NCBI GenBank assembly: GCA_002803225.1
Contig: NXFV01000768.1
Coordinates: 1-64,000, forward strand
DNA: 64,000 nt
Direction: 5' to 3'
DNA from: Gamarada debralockiae
Lineage: Eukaryota > Ascomycota > Leotiomycetes > Helotiales > Hyphodiscaceae
Part shown: positions 22,021 through 32,923 of the stretch, in pieces
Layout: every line of letters starts with the position of its first letter
Position numbering within the stretch: the first letter of the stretch is position 1
Notes under the pieces: model-generated
What the model was told of the DNA's origin: nothing
What the model saw: the letters and a program-made list of their open reading frames with translations, nothing else
Database searches by the model: none
Position numbers and translations under genes: made by a program

Positions 22021-24385
22021 TTATAGAGCACCAGCACCGGGGTATGCACCTCCAGGAACCATCGAGGCGCCAATTGGGGGTATTTGGCCTCTGCCTCCTC
22101 TGCCTGGGAATCCGCCTCTTCCGCCACGGCCCCCAGGTAATTGGAAGTCTGGGTTAGAGTTGAGAAGAATGTCGTCTCGTTGAGGAGCATTCACAGGTCG
22201 TCGGTTTGGCATTGGTGCGCCGTAGCTAGGTCCTCCAGGTCCTCCAGCCCCCCCGTTCCACCTCGGATTCACTCCACGTTGAGACACAGATGTGAAGTTC
22301 GATCTGTCTGATTCAGCTGGGCTGCGAGCGCCTTCTTGTATATCCTCGTACGAGTTGTGTCTATCTATACCTCCAGGATGAAGATTGTCATTCGAAGGAC
22401 CGTTGGCAGGGTAGTTTGTGGCAATTGGACCGGGAACAAGAGCAGGTGGTGGCTCTGCGAAGCGAGGATCTACATCTTCGAAGTAGTTATCTCCAGAATT
22501 TGCACGTCTGTGTCCGGTTGGGCTGGCAAGTTCAGCAGGTTGCGATGCTGGGTTTAACGGAAAAGATCTCCCTGCCTCTCCCCAAGCTTGTCGTGGTGGT
22601 ACGTATGGTCTAAACGTTGGGTTAGAAGGAGGTTCGATCATGTGATCATTGCAACTTACTCGTCTGAGCTATATCTACTCGAATCGCTCATAACAGTTTG
22701 GTGCCTATCAATACCCTGCTGTTGGAGCCCAACCATTCCAGCAACATCTGCGTCACTGTCTCTTAATTGACCAAACTGGCCAAAGCCTCTTGGTGCGGTT
22801 GAAGGGCTCCCTGTTGTCGCATCCATCTCAACAGCCTGACCAACAACTCCTTCATGTTCCAATCCAGGTAATGGGGGCGGGCTTTCGGCTCTTGGAAGAC
22901 TCGATCGTGCCTCGTCGGGCTTGTACGGTGCGTACTGACCTCCAGCTTGGGGAGGTGGTGACAGATCTCGACCGTAGGCATCAGGTGGGGATGGCCTTCG
23001 ACCGTAGGCATCATATGCGGGTGATTGGCCTCTATCGTAGCTTCGCGCAGGTCCATACCCTGGGGGTGCTCCCCTTCCTCTATTACCTCCACCTCCCCTC
23101 ATCATAGCTCCTGCACCCGCTGCCATCATTCCATCATTCATCCCTCCTGGTGGGCCACGGTAAGGTCCTTGCGGACCGCCGTAACCACCTCTTTGAGGGC
23201 CGTATGCTCCTCTAGGTCCGTTGAAATAACCTCGTGGCGGGGGACCATAATTTCCACGCCCATTCATTGGGTACCCTCTACCTCGATAGCCGCCTGGTGG
23301 CATTCCTCTTCCTCTCGAATTCATGGAATTATCGGAATATTGTCGGTTTAATGATGGATCAGTTGATGGATCCCGACTTTGAGAGCCACCGTACGCTCCA
23401 GGTGGTGGCATTATCGGATTGCCATATTGATCTCTTGCTGGGCCTCCCATCCTCGGTGGCGGGCCGCCATATCTGTCGTTCATGCCAGGCGCTGCTGGCA
23501 CATTGCTTGGAGATGTTTCCGATGGGGTTCTTGTTGTCAAAGGTATGCGTTCATCGCTAGTTCTTCCCTCTTCTTTCTTCGCCATCTCAAATGTAGCAAA
23601 AGCGGGCAGCTTGTCGACCCCAGGACCACCGTTCACCAAAGTATTGTCGACAGTTGGTGCAATTGGATCTGCGCCCTGTCGATTGTAGAAGTTCTCCCCA
23701 TTCATCTCTGCATTCTCGGCAATACGGCGCTTTCGTGCTTTTCGACTGACCAGAGTTCGGCGCATAGCACAAGAAACTATTCCACTTGCAGCAATCAGGA
23801 TGGTAGCTGCCAGGACAACGTATGAACCCCATGCCATGTGCGGTACGAAAAGCAGGACATCAATGAGGAACGACAGTAAGGCGAGGATGAGAGTCAAAAT
23901 ACTCAGAATGAAAATCCCAAGGAGGTATCGAGGGGAGTGCGAGGGCGAGTGGAAATGCGCTGAAGCCGCGAGGATCAGCATGATGAGCGTAAAGAGCGCG
24001 GCAATAGGATGGACGATGAGGATCGCGGAGAGAGTCGTCCTGGTACTAGTGGGCAGGTCAAAGGTAGCATCTTGGGCTGAGTTGAAGAGAGGAGCTAAGG
24101 ATATCAAGTCAGCATTCATCACAGAGACATCTCATCTCGTCTTTCCAATGCGTAGACTGGAAATATTTCCAGTCGAGCAACCCCACTTATCCACTAACCG
24201 GTATTATATCCAATTTCGATATTACTGCATTTGCTCCCTTGACAGAACCCAAATACCCCAAAATCAACCCCATCGAATGTAGCCAGAGGAATCTGTTTGA
24301 TGATGGGCGTCGATAATACCGATAGAAGCAGTAAGACGAATGCTGCGAACAGTAACACCGTCAAGGGTGTCGCCGGTCTCAACAT
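22021..24385 (-). CDS. palI: pH-response regulator PalI/Rim9
   Basis: Three exons, 24385-24199, 24094-22660 and 22609-22021, join in frame to 736 aa. The N-terminus (MLRPATPLTVLLFAAFVLLL) is the first membrane helix. The extracellular loop has VFGFCQGSKCSNIEIGYNT, then three more helices: LIVHPIAALFTLIMLILAA, YLLGIFILSILTLILALLS and YVVLAATILIAASGIVSC. This four-helix SUR7/PalI layout followed by a very long Gly/Pro/Arg-rich cytosolic tail is characteristic of PalI. The tail has many RGG/GGY/PPR patches (RGRGMPPGGYRGRGYPMNGR, GGRGGRGGFPGRGGRGQ). PalI helps place the ambient-pH sensor PalH at the plasma membrane in the alkaline-response pathway that activates PacC. The first intron lies inside the extracellular loop. 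Confidence 0.9.
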
Positions 24386-26197
24386 CTTGAGATGGAGAAA
24401 TTCGCCGTCTCGAAACGATTGTGTTTGCCAGCGTCGTCAAGACGCGGCCTTCAAAGTTGTGAGGTTCGCGATGCAACGGGCAATCGAGACTCGGAGGAAT
24501 GCAAGGCGTTGTTAAATCGAGGGATGCATTGGTTGTTTTCGACAGAGCCGGCCCTTCGCTGTCGCATTGATATACAATTCGACTAGGGGTACGGAAATCG
24601 TAAAGATCGTAATCGTACCGTTAAGTACGAAGGTGTGGTCTGTAAGAATGGGTGTTCTGGAAGTCGGCGGGAGACTAAAGCCTAATAGGACAACTCCGAT
24701 TGTGGTTGTCGACAACGTTATGACATACTTTTCAGTTCTGTGGCTGAGTCGTGATATCGAGATACACCTGCAAAGATAGATAGCCCGCTGCAGCGCAGGT
24801 TTACGTGTGAATCTGTCCAGCGATAAGTCAAAGTAAGAATCCGAGGTTCTAGTCGATTGTTGGTACGTCGACGGCGTTGAGTTTAGAGAAAGTAGCGGTA
24901 CGATGATGGTGGTACCTTGATTGGACGAGAACGTCGAAAAGTGTGTCTGAGAAAAGTCGCCGGAACTTGAATCTTGGGTGTCGTCAAGAAGACCTGCTCA
25001 GCCACGTTGATGATGTCCCCGCACAAACGGCATCTCCAAACCTTCTGGTGGCAACGACGATGAGGCGAATGATGCTATGAAAATGAATGACTTCAACGAC
25101 CAGCTGAGTAATGAAGAGTTGGGACGTTGGGACTGTCGAAATGTTCTCCTGGAACTACTGCTGCAGAGGGAAGAGAGGAACCCTGGACGAGGCTCCTAGA
25201 CGAAATTTCCGTGACAAGCTCTACCCCAGTCTTCAATCTCTCTGCGGGAACTTGCAACGATTCACGCGACATCATGCTCAAGGTTTCTTTTCTCTATTAT
25301 TATTCTACCAGTGGGATTCATTGGATTCCTGCTCGGAGATCTATGTAATAAGTTCCCCGCCCAGATCATCGAGTTGAAGTCATTCAGGTACCGCCGGCTC
25401 TCTGCATTTGAGTTCGAAGCTGCTGCAGTACAGAGACTCGCGGCCTCCCGCACGATAATTATCCAAAGCAGGTTTTTGGGGTCTAGAGTAAGCTTTCGGA
25501 AACTCGCAAGCTGGTGACGATGGTCGTTTTGGGATATTGGCTTCGCCGGGATCATGCTCGGTCCCAGAGATGATCCAATCATTGAAGAAGACAGCGGAGG
25601 TACAGCGATCGAACAGGAAGTCCACCTGTAGAATTCTGCAAGTATTGCAGTATGACCAGTGAGCTCCAAGCATAAAGCTGCATATCGATTATTCTGTTGA
25701 TATTATCCGATGCCAACAGCTTCAACATTTCTTCTCTGCTTCCTCCGCGTCTTGAGAGGACTTAAGAGCATCTGCTTCTGGTTGATGCCGCTTCTGAAGA
25801 AGAAACTCCACCTCAAATATAAATAGAATCTTCCTATTCCGGTAATTTGAGACCCGTTTCAACATGTTTGTGACAAAGCAGTGCGGTTGGGTACCGTCAC
25901 GACGAGAGGTATTATTCGGAGAATGTTGGTGAGAGCCATGCTTTCTAGCACCTTTTTAGAACTGAATTGATCACCTCTGGTGAGCTATTCAGGCCAGGTT
26001 TCCTCTCTTCTCCTGTAAGTCAAGATCAAAAGGCGGCAAGTCGGGGGTTCGATGGAAGAATCCCGACGGAACTTAGGAAGCTATCGGGGTTAAGATAAGT
26101 CTGTACGGCAGCCCATACATCTTTCTGCGAATCGTCGTCGAATAATCTTTTTTGTGCTCCTGTTGATTGCCTCTGATATCTACGACTTTTTGTAGAT
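24386..26197. other. Divergent intergenic region, no gene seen
   Basis: This 1.8-kb region lies between palI (leftward) and the ABC1-family gene (rightward). Only short overlapping ORFs occur (for example 25262-25673 on the minus strand) and none has a domain. It should contain both promoters. Confidence 0.5.
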
Positions 26198-28308
26198 ATG
26201 TCCCTGCGCATAGCAGGACTATGTTCCCGCTGCATAAGATCCCAGTTTAGAACCCAGTTCAACCTCTCCTCAACGATTTCTTTATCACAACCCTTGCAGA
26301 GAATATCCCGTCGATCTCTCCAAATTCGAAGCACACGACCCGTTCCTCCCAGCAGAAATGCCCAGGTGAAATTTGCACGCCGCTCAATACAGACGCAACG
26401 ATTCCAACCCTTTGTACCTCCTTCTCCAGAATCTCTCGGGAAGGCAGCGCCTGCGAAGCTATATCCTCGATCGATAAAATGGGTTCGAAGGTTACTGTAC
26501 GTCTCTGTGACGACAGGAATACTCTACATTCTAGATAAAGAGCTCTACGCCTCCTCCCTAGGTCGATCACTTCGCACATTTGGTACTGGGATTGTGGTAG
26601 CGTTGGATTACAAGTTAAATTTCCGACCGGAACCATGGTTTGGCGGCGACATCACGGATCTACACAGAAGAAATGCTGAGAGATTGTTCAATCTCCTCCA
26701 TCAAAATGGAGGATTATACTTGAAGATCGGACAGGCGATTGCTATGCAGAGTGCAGTTCTACCTCCCGAGTTCCAGAGGATGTTCGCGAGAATGTTTGAT
26801 GACGCGCCACAAAACGAATGGAGTGATGTTGAGAAAGTTATACGTGACGATTTTGGTGGCAGGAGTCCTGAAGAGGTCTTTGGAGTCAGCTTCAGTAATG
26901 TGCCTGGGAAGGGTGTCATGGAGAAGAAGGCCAGGGCGTCTGCTTCTGTGGCGCAAGTACATTGGGCAAGGTTGGCGGATGGGAGAGAGGTTGCTATTAA
27001 AGTCCAGAAACGGGAGATCGCCCACCAAGTAGGGTGGGATCTCTGGGCTTTCAAGTGAGTATGGTTTCAAACCTCTTTCAGAAAAAATGCTAACAGATAT
27101 GTAGAGTAGTGATGAGAGTCTATACCCTCTGGTTCAATCTCCCCCTCTACAGTCTCGTACCCTACATCACTGAACGACTGATGCTGGAGACCGACTTCGT
27201 GAACGAAGCAGATAACTCGGAGAAAATGGCGGCGCTGGTAGCAGGAGAACCTCGTCTTCGAGGCCGAGTCTACATCCCCACCGTCTACCGTGACCTATCC
27301 TCGAAACGCATCATGACAACTGAATGGATCGAGGGCGTTCGTCTCTGGGACAAAGAAGCCCTCACTAAACCTTGGTATGGCGGCAATGGGAAAGGTTCGC
27401 CAGGTGTGAATGGGACACAACTCCCTCCGCCCAAAATCTCCACCCAAGCCAATGATGGCACAGGTCTTCTTAAGCCTGAACGCAATGAGTGGCGAGGACG
27501 CAACGGAAAGGGCGGACTAGGTCTCTCCCTCAAGCAAGTCATGACTACCATGATTGACCTTTTTTCCGCGCAAATGTTCCTCTGGGGATTCGTACACTGC
27601 GATCCTCATCCTGGCAATATCTTCATTCGACGACAACCCAATGGACAGCCCGAATTGGTCCTCATTGACCACGGTCTCTACGTGTCTATGACACCCAAAT
27701 TTCGACATCAATACTGCCAGTTCTGGAAAGCCATCATGACATTCGACAACGCTACTTTGAACGAGATCACCAGTGCGTGGGGAGTCAAAGCCCCGGATCT
27801 ATTTGCGAGCGCGACGTTGATGAGGCCTTATGAAGGCGGAGATAGCAGCACGAAGGGACGAATTACTGGGGAGTTGAAGGGGAAGACGGCTGCGGAACGG
27901 CATTACGAAGTTCAAGATCGGATGAGACAGGGAATCCGAGAAATCCTCTCCGAAGAAGAGAATTTCCCTCGCGAGCTCCTTTTCATTGGCCGTAACATGC
28001 GAATTGTCCAAGGAAACAGCCAATTTCTCGGCTCCCCTGTCAATCGGATCAAGATGACCGGCGCATGGGCAAGTCGAAGTCTAGTGGACGACAAGAACCT
28101 AAGCTTCAGCGAGCGGTTCGTGAATGGGTGGAGACATCTACTCTTTAAATTCGTACTGTTTAGCAGCGATCTCGTATTTTACACAAGTAAAGTACGACAA
28201 TGGTTTGGATTTGGGGATGGCATGGAGGATGATATTGAGAAGCAGATGCGATTCATTGCTAAGGATCAGTTTGGGGTGGAGTTGCAGCATTCGGTGTTTG
28301 AAGGATGA
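26198..28308 (+). CDS. MCP2: Mitochondrial ABC1/ADCK (UbiB-family) atypical kinase, Mcp2/Cqd2-like
   Basis: Two exons, 26198-27054 and 27105-28308, join to 686 aa. The N-terminus is Arg/Ser-rich without acidic residues (RSQFRTQFNLSSTISLSQ), as expected for a mitochondrial presequence, followed by a possible inner-membrane helix around WVRRLLYVSVTTGILYILD. UbiB-family marks are KxGQ in GGLYLKIGQAIAMQSAVLP (about residue 175), the Ala-rich loop ASASVAQVHWARL, VAIKVQ with the ATP-site Lys, catalytic loop VHCDPHPGNIFIR and metal-site LIDHGLYV. An insert of about 80 residues rich in Gly and Asn sits before the catalytic loop. In yeast this branch affects coenzyme Q distribution and mitochondrial lipid balance. 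Choosing Mcp2/Cqd2 over the sister Cqd1 branch is by resemblance and is moderately sure. Confidence 0.85.
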
Positions 28309-28632
28309 ATGGATGATGAGTTATGAGACTTGTATATTAACACCCCCACCTCAGAGTGTATCATACTGCATGAAGCTTGGATAGATGGGTAGATGGCGTT
28401 GGAAATACACAATCCACTTCATTGATGATCATACCATCAGATTTGATATCTGTCCGCCCTTGCCCTCTCGCTTGCGGTCAGGAAGTCCTTGCTACTAGTC
28501 TTGATCACTGCATGAATTTGGTCGTTGAATTTTGGATCTCTTGGATCTCTTCTATCCCACTCATTCCTCCCTATTATCCTCCTTTCACAACTTTTCCCTA
28601 ATCCCCCTCCCCTCCCCCCCTCCTTCCCAAAA
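28309..28632. other. Convergent 3' region
   Basis: A 324-bp stretch between the 3' ends of the ABC1 gene and the small membrane-protein gene. It contains a C/T-rich run near 28600. Nothing else was seen. Confidence 0.5.
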
Positions 28633-29133
28633 TCACAAAAAACACAAACTCAGCCCCGTCCCAAAATACAGCCCCAGCAATCCCCAAAACAACATCAATG
28701 GTCCATCAATCCCACCACCAAGAACTTCGCATCCCTCCACATGATGCAAATAAAGGAGATCCAAGACCTCGATGCCTGTTAGAAGGGCGGCTGAGATGTG
28801 GATGAAGGACAGAGTTTGGGAGAGGCTTGGGTAGGGGTGCGACGAGATTGTGAGATAGAGGTTGGTTGTTTCTTCTGGGAGAGTGATGGTGAGTTGGTTG
28901 GGCGAATAGGTTGGTGGAATGCCTTTCTCAAGATCTGAATTGGAGGGGAAGGAGGGAAAGGAGTTGTGGGGTGAGGATTGGTCGTTTGGTGAAGTAGAGT
29001 AGGAAGGTAGATCGTTGAGAGGGGTAATGCGGATTGATGTCATGGAAGTTGGTAAGGACGAAGAGTCTGCATCGTCGTCGTTGTATGGGTTGGCATAGGC
29101 GTCTGCAGCGTTTTGGAAGTAAGAGGGTCCCAT
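28633..29133 (-). CDS. Hypothetical small membrane protein
   Basis: A single-exon ORF of 166 aa from ATG at 29133 (MGPSYFQNAADAYANPYNDD). The frame is open upstream to 29268, but the 29133 start gives the more compact protein. The first 95 residues are polar and Ser/Pro-rich (SSLPTSMTSIRITPLNDLPS). The second half has two hydrophobic stretches, about LSFIHISAALLTGIEVLDLL and GPLMLFWGLLGLYFGTGLSL, with the last running almost to the C-terminus. No known family. The layout, a disordered head with two helices, suggests an ER or Golgi membrane protein, but that is inference. Confidence 0.55.
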   Translation of the reverse strand: MGPSYFQNAADAYANPYNDDDADSSSLPTSMTSIRITPLNDLPSYSTSPNDQSSPHNSFPSFPSNSDLEKGIPPTYSPNQLTITLPEETTNLYLTISSHPYPSLSQTLSFIHISAALLTGIEVLDLLYLHHVEGCEVLGGGIDGPLMLFWGLLGLYFGTGLSLCFL

Positions 29134-29824
29134 CTTGAAGTTCGAGGGCGATTGAGACTTTGCCGTGAAAGAAAGAGATTTTAAGAGTGAGAGCAAATTG
29201 ACGACAATGCAATGAGCTTTTAGTTCCCTGAACTTCATGAACTTATGTGCAGATAATTTATATGTCATTTCTATTTTGGTACGCTTTCGTCCATTTGTGC
29301 ATAAGTTATTTCTTTGTTGATGGATGCGCAGTTGGGACTGGAGCGGCTCGTCGACCGTCTGTTTTCGGTGATGGAAACGCCTTCAAGCTTTTACTGGAAT
29401 GTGAAATTATTTGAGCGATGGAAACACTCTCCTGAACTTCTGGACTCTGGGAAATGAGTTCTGCACTCCATTGGAGTTTCGATATGAATGCGGAGAACCT
29501 CCAGCCTCCCCGGAAACTCCACACGTGACCATGCGCCCAGGAATGCAAGCCTTCAATCGCTTTCAAGCAGCACTGTAAGCTTCTTAACAGATTGTTATCA
29601 TTGCTGATACCACCGAACTCAGGAGAGTCACTTGCAAAACCGGCTTCTCCCTCAAGTGCGCTTAGAGTTTTCCTTTCTCCTGTCAAGCAAGGACCCTAGA
29701 CACTTAGTAGCCAAATATGGTCAGTATATTGTAAGGATTCTGGAAATTTCAATAAATATTCTACTTGCATAATACTTGGCAGACGTTTTTTATTGTATCA
29801 TTTCTATGCATTCTGACTATGTCA
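29134..29824. other. Intergenic region, no gene seen
   Basis: A 690-bp stretch between two leftward genes. It should hold the promoter of the small membrane-protein gene and the 3' UTR of the NLR-like gene. The minus ORF at 29306-29686 shows no domain. Confidence 0.4.
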
Positions 29825-32800
29825 TTACACACCCGGATCTTTGTCGGCTGAAGCACTAGTCTCCAATTTCTCTGTCTGCCACTCAAGCAATGCTGTACGG
29901 AAAGACAAAGTATGGGGGTGATTAGTACCTAAGATCCGGGTCCCTACCATCACACATTCCTCCATTAGCTTGAGGGCATCCGCATGTCGCCCATACTCCT
30001 TCCACGTGAAAGCAAGGTTGTTAATACTGACTAGCGTGCTTGGATGCTCCGCGCCCAGCACTCTCTTTCTTGTCTCCATCACTTGCACCTGTAGCTCTTC
30101 GGCCTCCTTCCACCGGCCCTGATCCGTATACGTCGATGCCAGGTTGTTCATGCTGATCAACGTGTCTGGATGTTCCGCGCCTAGCACCCTCTTGCTTGTC
30201 TCCATCGCTTGTATTTCCAGCTCTTCGGCCTCTTTCCATCGGCCTTGATTCCTATACGTTGATGCCAGGTTTCCCATGCTGATCAACGTGTCTGGATGCT
30301 CTGCGCCTAGCACCCTAGAGCATATCTCGAGTTCTGTTGCTTGCAGCTCTTCAGCTTCTTTCCATCGGCCTTGATCCTTATACATCAGTGCCAGGTTGGC
30401 CATACTGGTCAGCGTATTTGGATGCTCCGCGCCCAGTACCCTTTTAAACGTCTCCATGACTTGCTCCTGCAGCTCTTCAGCCTCTTTCCATCGACCTTGA
30501 TTCCTATACGTTGATGCCAGGTTGGCCATGCTGATCAACGTTTCTGGATGTTCCGCGCCTAGCACTCTCCTTTTCATCTCTCTCACTTGCACTTGTAGCT
30601 CTTCGGCCTCCTTCCACCGGCCCTGATCCGTATACGTTGATGCCAGGTTGGCCATGCTAATCAACGTGTCTGGATGCTCTACGCCTAGCACCTTCTTTCT
30701 CGTCTCCATCACTTGTATCTCCAGCTCTTCGGCCTCTTTCCATCGACCTTGATTCCAAAACGTTGACGCTAAGTTGGCTATGCTTGCCAGCGTAGAAGGA
30801 TGCTCCGCGCCTAGCACCTTCTTATGCCTCTCCATCACTTCCATAAACGGAGCCTCAGCCTCATTAAATCGGCCGTCGCTATATAAACACATCCCAAATC
30901 TCCCCGCTAAATTAATCCTATTCTCCCCATCTTTGTGAACGACATCAGATATTAATACATAATGTACGTGCGGTAGATACGTCCTCCACACGCTTCTGTT
31001 TTTGTGGTCATAGTCTGGGAACACTTCCTCTAATCGCGTAATAGCCCTTTCGGTCCATTGAGTAACCAGCTCCTTATTTCGAAGCCAGTTTCGCATTGCG
31101 AGATGCACTAGCCGATGAAGATCAAGAGCCTGATCTGCCGATCGTCTAATAATAAACGAGTAGGCGTCGAGCGTTCCGATCGCATCTGTCTCTTTCTTCC
31201 GAGACGTTCCTGCTAGAAGAAGAGACTGCGGAATGTCCTTTGGGTCTATACAGGCCATGAACGACAGGTAGTCGGCTGCTAGAGGGTCGCGATGCCGGAT
31301 CTGCTCAAACGAGATTAGCCATGTTGTGGCCACTGGGTTCTTCACATTATAGTATTTCCCGTCATCCTCAAATTCCTCGCTAAGGAGATCGATAACGGCC
31401 TCTTCTTGATCCGCCAGGAGTGACAGATAATCCGCCAATGCTATCCTGTTCTCGTTGATGTATGCCGCTGCCTGAACAATGGCTAGCGGGAGGTAAGTGA
31501 GCTCTTTAAGTAAGGCTTTTGTATCATTTGGCCTGTGATTAACAAGGCCTGGATTGACTAGATACTTCTGTAGCAGTTGTGTAGCTATGTTTTCGTTCAT
31601 CTCCGGCACTTCTACTACATTCTGATGTGCCAGCTTGACGGCCGTCTTCCTATCGCGCGTCGTGAAGACGATGGACCCTTGCTCGCTCCTTGGAAGGTAA
31701 TCAATCAAACGGCCGAATTCCCGCGCAGATCCAGGCCTGCCGATCCACATACCAATGTCATCAGCGTTATCGAACACCAGGAGCCACTGGCCTGCGCTTT
31801 CCTGGCTCAGGTAGCCTTGCAAAAGTTTCTTAATATCCGCCTTATCCTCTTCCCAACCGGGTATGCTCAGCTGCCGGGCAACGTCTAGATATGCTTGATG
31901 AAGACTTTCTATGTTGGTCGCGGGTATCCAGATAGCTGAGCAATTCTTATGCTTGTCTTTTGTTCGGTAGACAAGCTCGAGCACCAACTGCGTCTTGCCT
32001 ACGCCCCCAAGCCCTGTGATTGCAAATTTTGTGGTTCGACCTCCTACAAATAGCTTTTCTTCGAGTTGGGAAAGCTGGGACTCACGGCCTGTAAAGCGGT
32101 AATTTCTTTCAAATGGCACAATCCAGGAAGCTTCGAAGACTGTCGGTGGAATATTTGGTAGCTCTTCCAGCTGAAAATTCCTTGAATACTTGTCGATCTC
32201 ATCACGGAGCCGTATGAATGCCTTGTTCCTCCCCTCGCCATAGATAAGCGGCATGTGGATGTCGAAAATGCCCATAAGAGAATATGCCTCGTCTTCTTTG
32301 CGTTTGGTCGTCCGTTTTGCTGCCCATAACATCCGCTCATCAACGGTGAATTGAGCCAGAGAACTTCCTTGGAATACTTCAACAGGGATATTAGTTATCT
32401 GGTGAAGTAATAGTTCGAGCGATTTCTTATCTCCTAGTCGCTCGCCCTCCAGGGAGAAAAATTCGACTGACGACGGAGCAATAAGCTCTTGAAGGGTCCA
32501 GCCCCGAGTAAACCATCTACTCTTCCGAAAAGCTGATTCCCACGTGAACCCAGAGAAGTGATCATTTTCATCAGAGTTGTGTATCGAAACATCTGATAGG
32601 TACACATAACACTTAGCCGCTTCACGGTACCAGCGAAACATGGAGTTGATAGCCTCCGAGAGCTCGGTGTTATTCGCTTTGTCGATACAACAAGTGTCTA
32701 CCCAGATGTACCGAAGGCCATCTCTAGTAGCTTGTTCTTTGCAGAACCAGATCTTTCCATAGCCAGCCTTGCTCTTGCCAACACCCTGCACCAGGTCTTG

Positions 32801-32923
32801 AAAGGTAGCCTCTTCATTATCCTCTCCCCAAGTATGCGAAAGTATCGCATAGGGAGGAATGTTATTGATAAGGTCTTTAGTTAGGCTGAATTCGCCATCG
32901 TTTTTGAGTTCCAGAAGACGCAT
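29825..32923 (-). CDS. HET-NB-ARC-TPR NLR-like receptor
   Basis: An intronless 1032-aa ORF. The start at 32923 gives MRLLELKNDGEFSL, the usual beginning of this HET subclass; an ATG 12 codons upstream is less likely. The HET domain covers residues 1-150, with YAILSHTWGEDNEEATFQD, IWVDTCCIDKANNTELSEAI and YVYLSDV. NB-ARC follows: P-loop FAITGLGGVGKTQLVLEL at about residue 304, Walker B WLLVFDNADD, RNBS-B-like GSIVFTTRDRK and YLPLAIVQAAAYI. The last third is eight 42-residue kinesin-light-chain-type TPRs of the pattern NLASTYxxQGRWKEAEELxxQV, then VLGAEHPDTLISM. Such proteins trigger incompatibility-type cell death or defence after ligand-driven oligomerisation: the TPRs sense, NB-ARC switches, and HET executes. 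All NTPase motifs look intact. The target is unknown. Confidence 0.92.
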   Translation of the reverse strand: MRLLELKNDGEFSLTKDLINNIPPYAILSHTWGEDNEEATFQDLVQGVGKSKAGYGKIWFCKEQATRDGLRYIWVDTCCIDKANNTELSEAINSMFRWYREAAKCYVYLSDVSIHNSDENDHFSGFTWESAFRKSRWFTRGWTLQELIAPSSVEFFSLEGERLGDKKSLELLLHQITNIPVEVFQGSSLAQFTVDERMLWAAKRTTKRKEDEAYSLMGIFDIHMPLIYGEGRNKAFIRLRDEIDKYSRNFQLEELPNIPPTVFEASWIVPFERNYRFTGRESQLSQLEEKLFVGGRTTKFAITGLGGVGKTQLVLELVYRTKDKHKNCSAIWIPATNIESLHQAYLDVARQLSIPGWEEDKADIKKLLQGYLSQESAGQWLLVFDNADDIGMWIGRPGSAREFGRLIDYLPRSEQGSIVFTTRDRKTAVKLAHQNVVEVPEMNENIATQLLQKYLVNPGLVNHRPNDTKALLKELTYLPLAIVQAAAYINENRIALADYLSLLADQEEAVIDLLSEEFEDDGKYYNVKNPVATTWLISFEQIRHRDPLAADYLSFMACIDPKDIPQSLLLAGTSRKKETDAIGTLDAYSFIIRRSADQALDLHRLVHLAMRNWLRNKELVTQWTERAITRLEEVFPDYDHKNRSVWRTYLPHVHYVLISDVVHKDGENRINLAGRFGMCLYSDGRFNEAEAPFMEVMERHKKVLGAEHPSTLASIANLASTFWNQGRWKEAEELEIQVMETRKKVLGVEHPDTLISMANLASTYTDQGRWKEAEELQVQVREMKRRVLGAEHPETLISMANLASTYRNQGRWKEAEELQEQVMETFKRVLGAEHPNTLTSMANLALMYKDQGRWKEAEELQATELEICSRVLGAEHPDTLISMGNLASTYRNQGRWKEAEELEIQAMETSKRVLGAEHPDTLISMNNLASTYTDQGRWKEAEELQVQVMETRKRVLGAEHPSTLVSINNLAFTWKEYGRHADALKLMEECVMVGTRILGTNHPHTLSFRTALLEWQTEKLETSASADKDPGV
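29897..30904 (-). repeat. Eight tandem 126-bp TPR units in the NLR gene
   Basis: Eight units of 42 codons run without spacers. The central ones are nearly identical at DNA level, for example ctcttcggcctctttccatc and ggatgctccgcgcc recur in most. Variation concentrates at the helix positions after EAEELxxQVMExxKR. This is the high internal conservation pattern seen in fungal NLR sensor arrays under repeat turnover. Confidence 0.9.
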
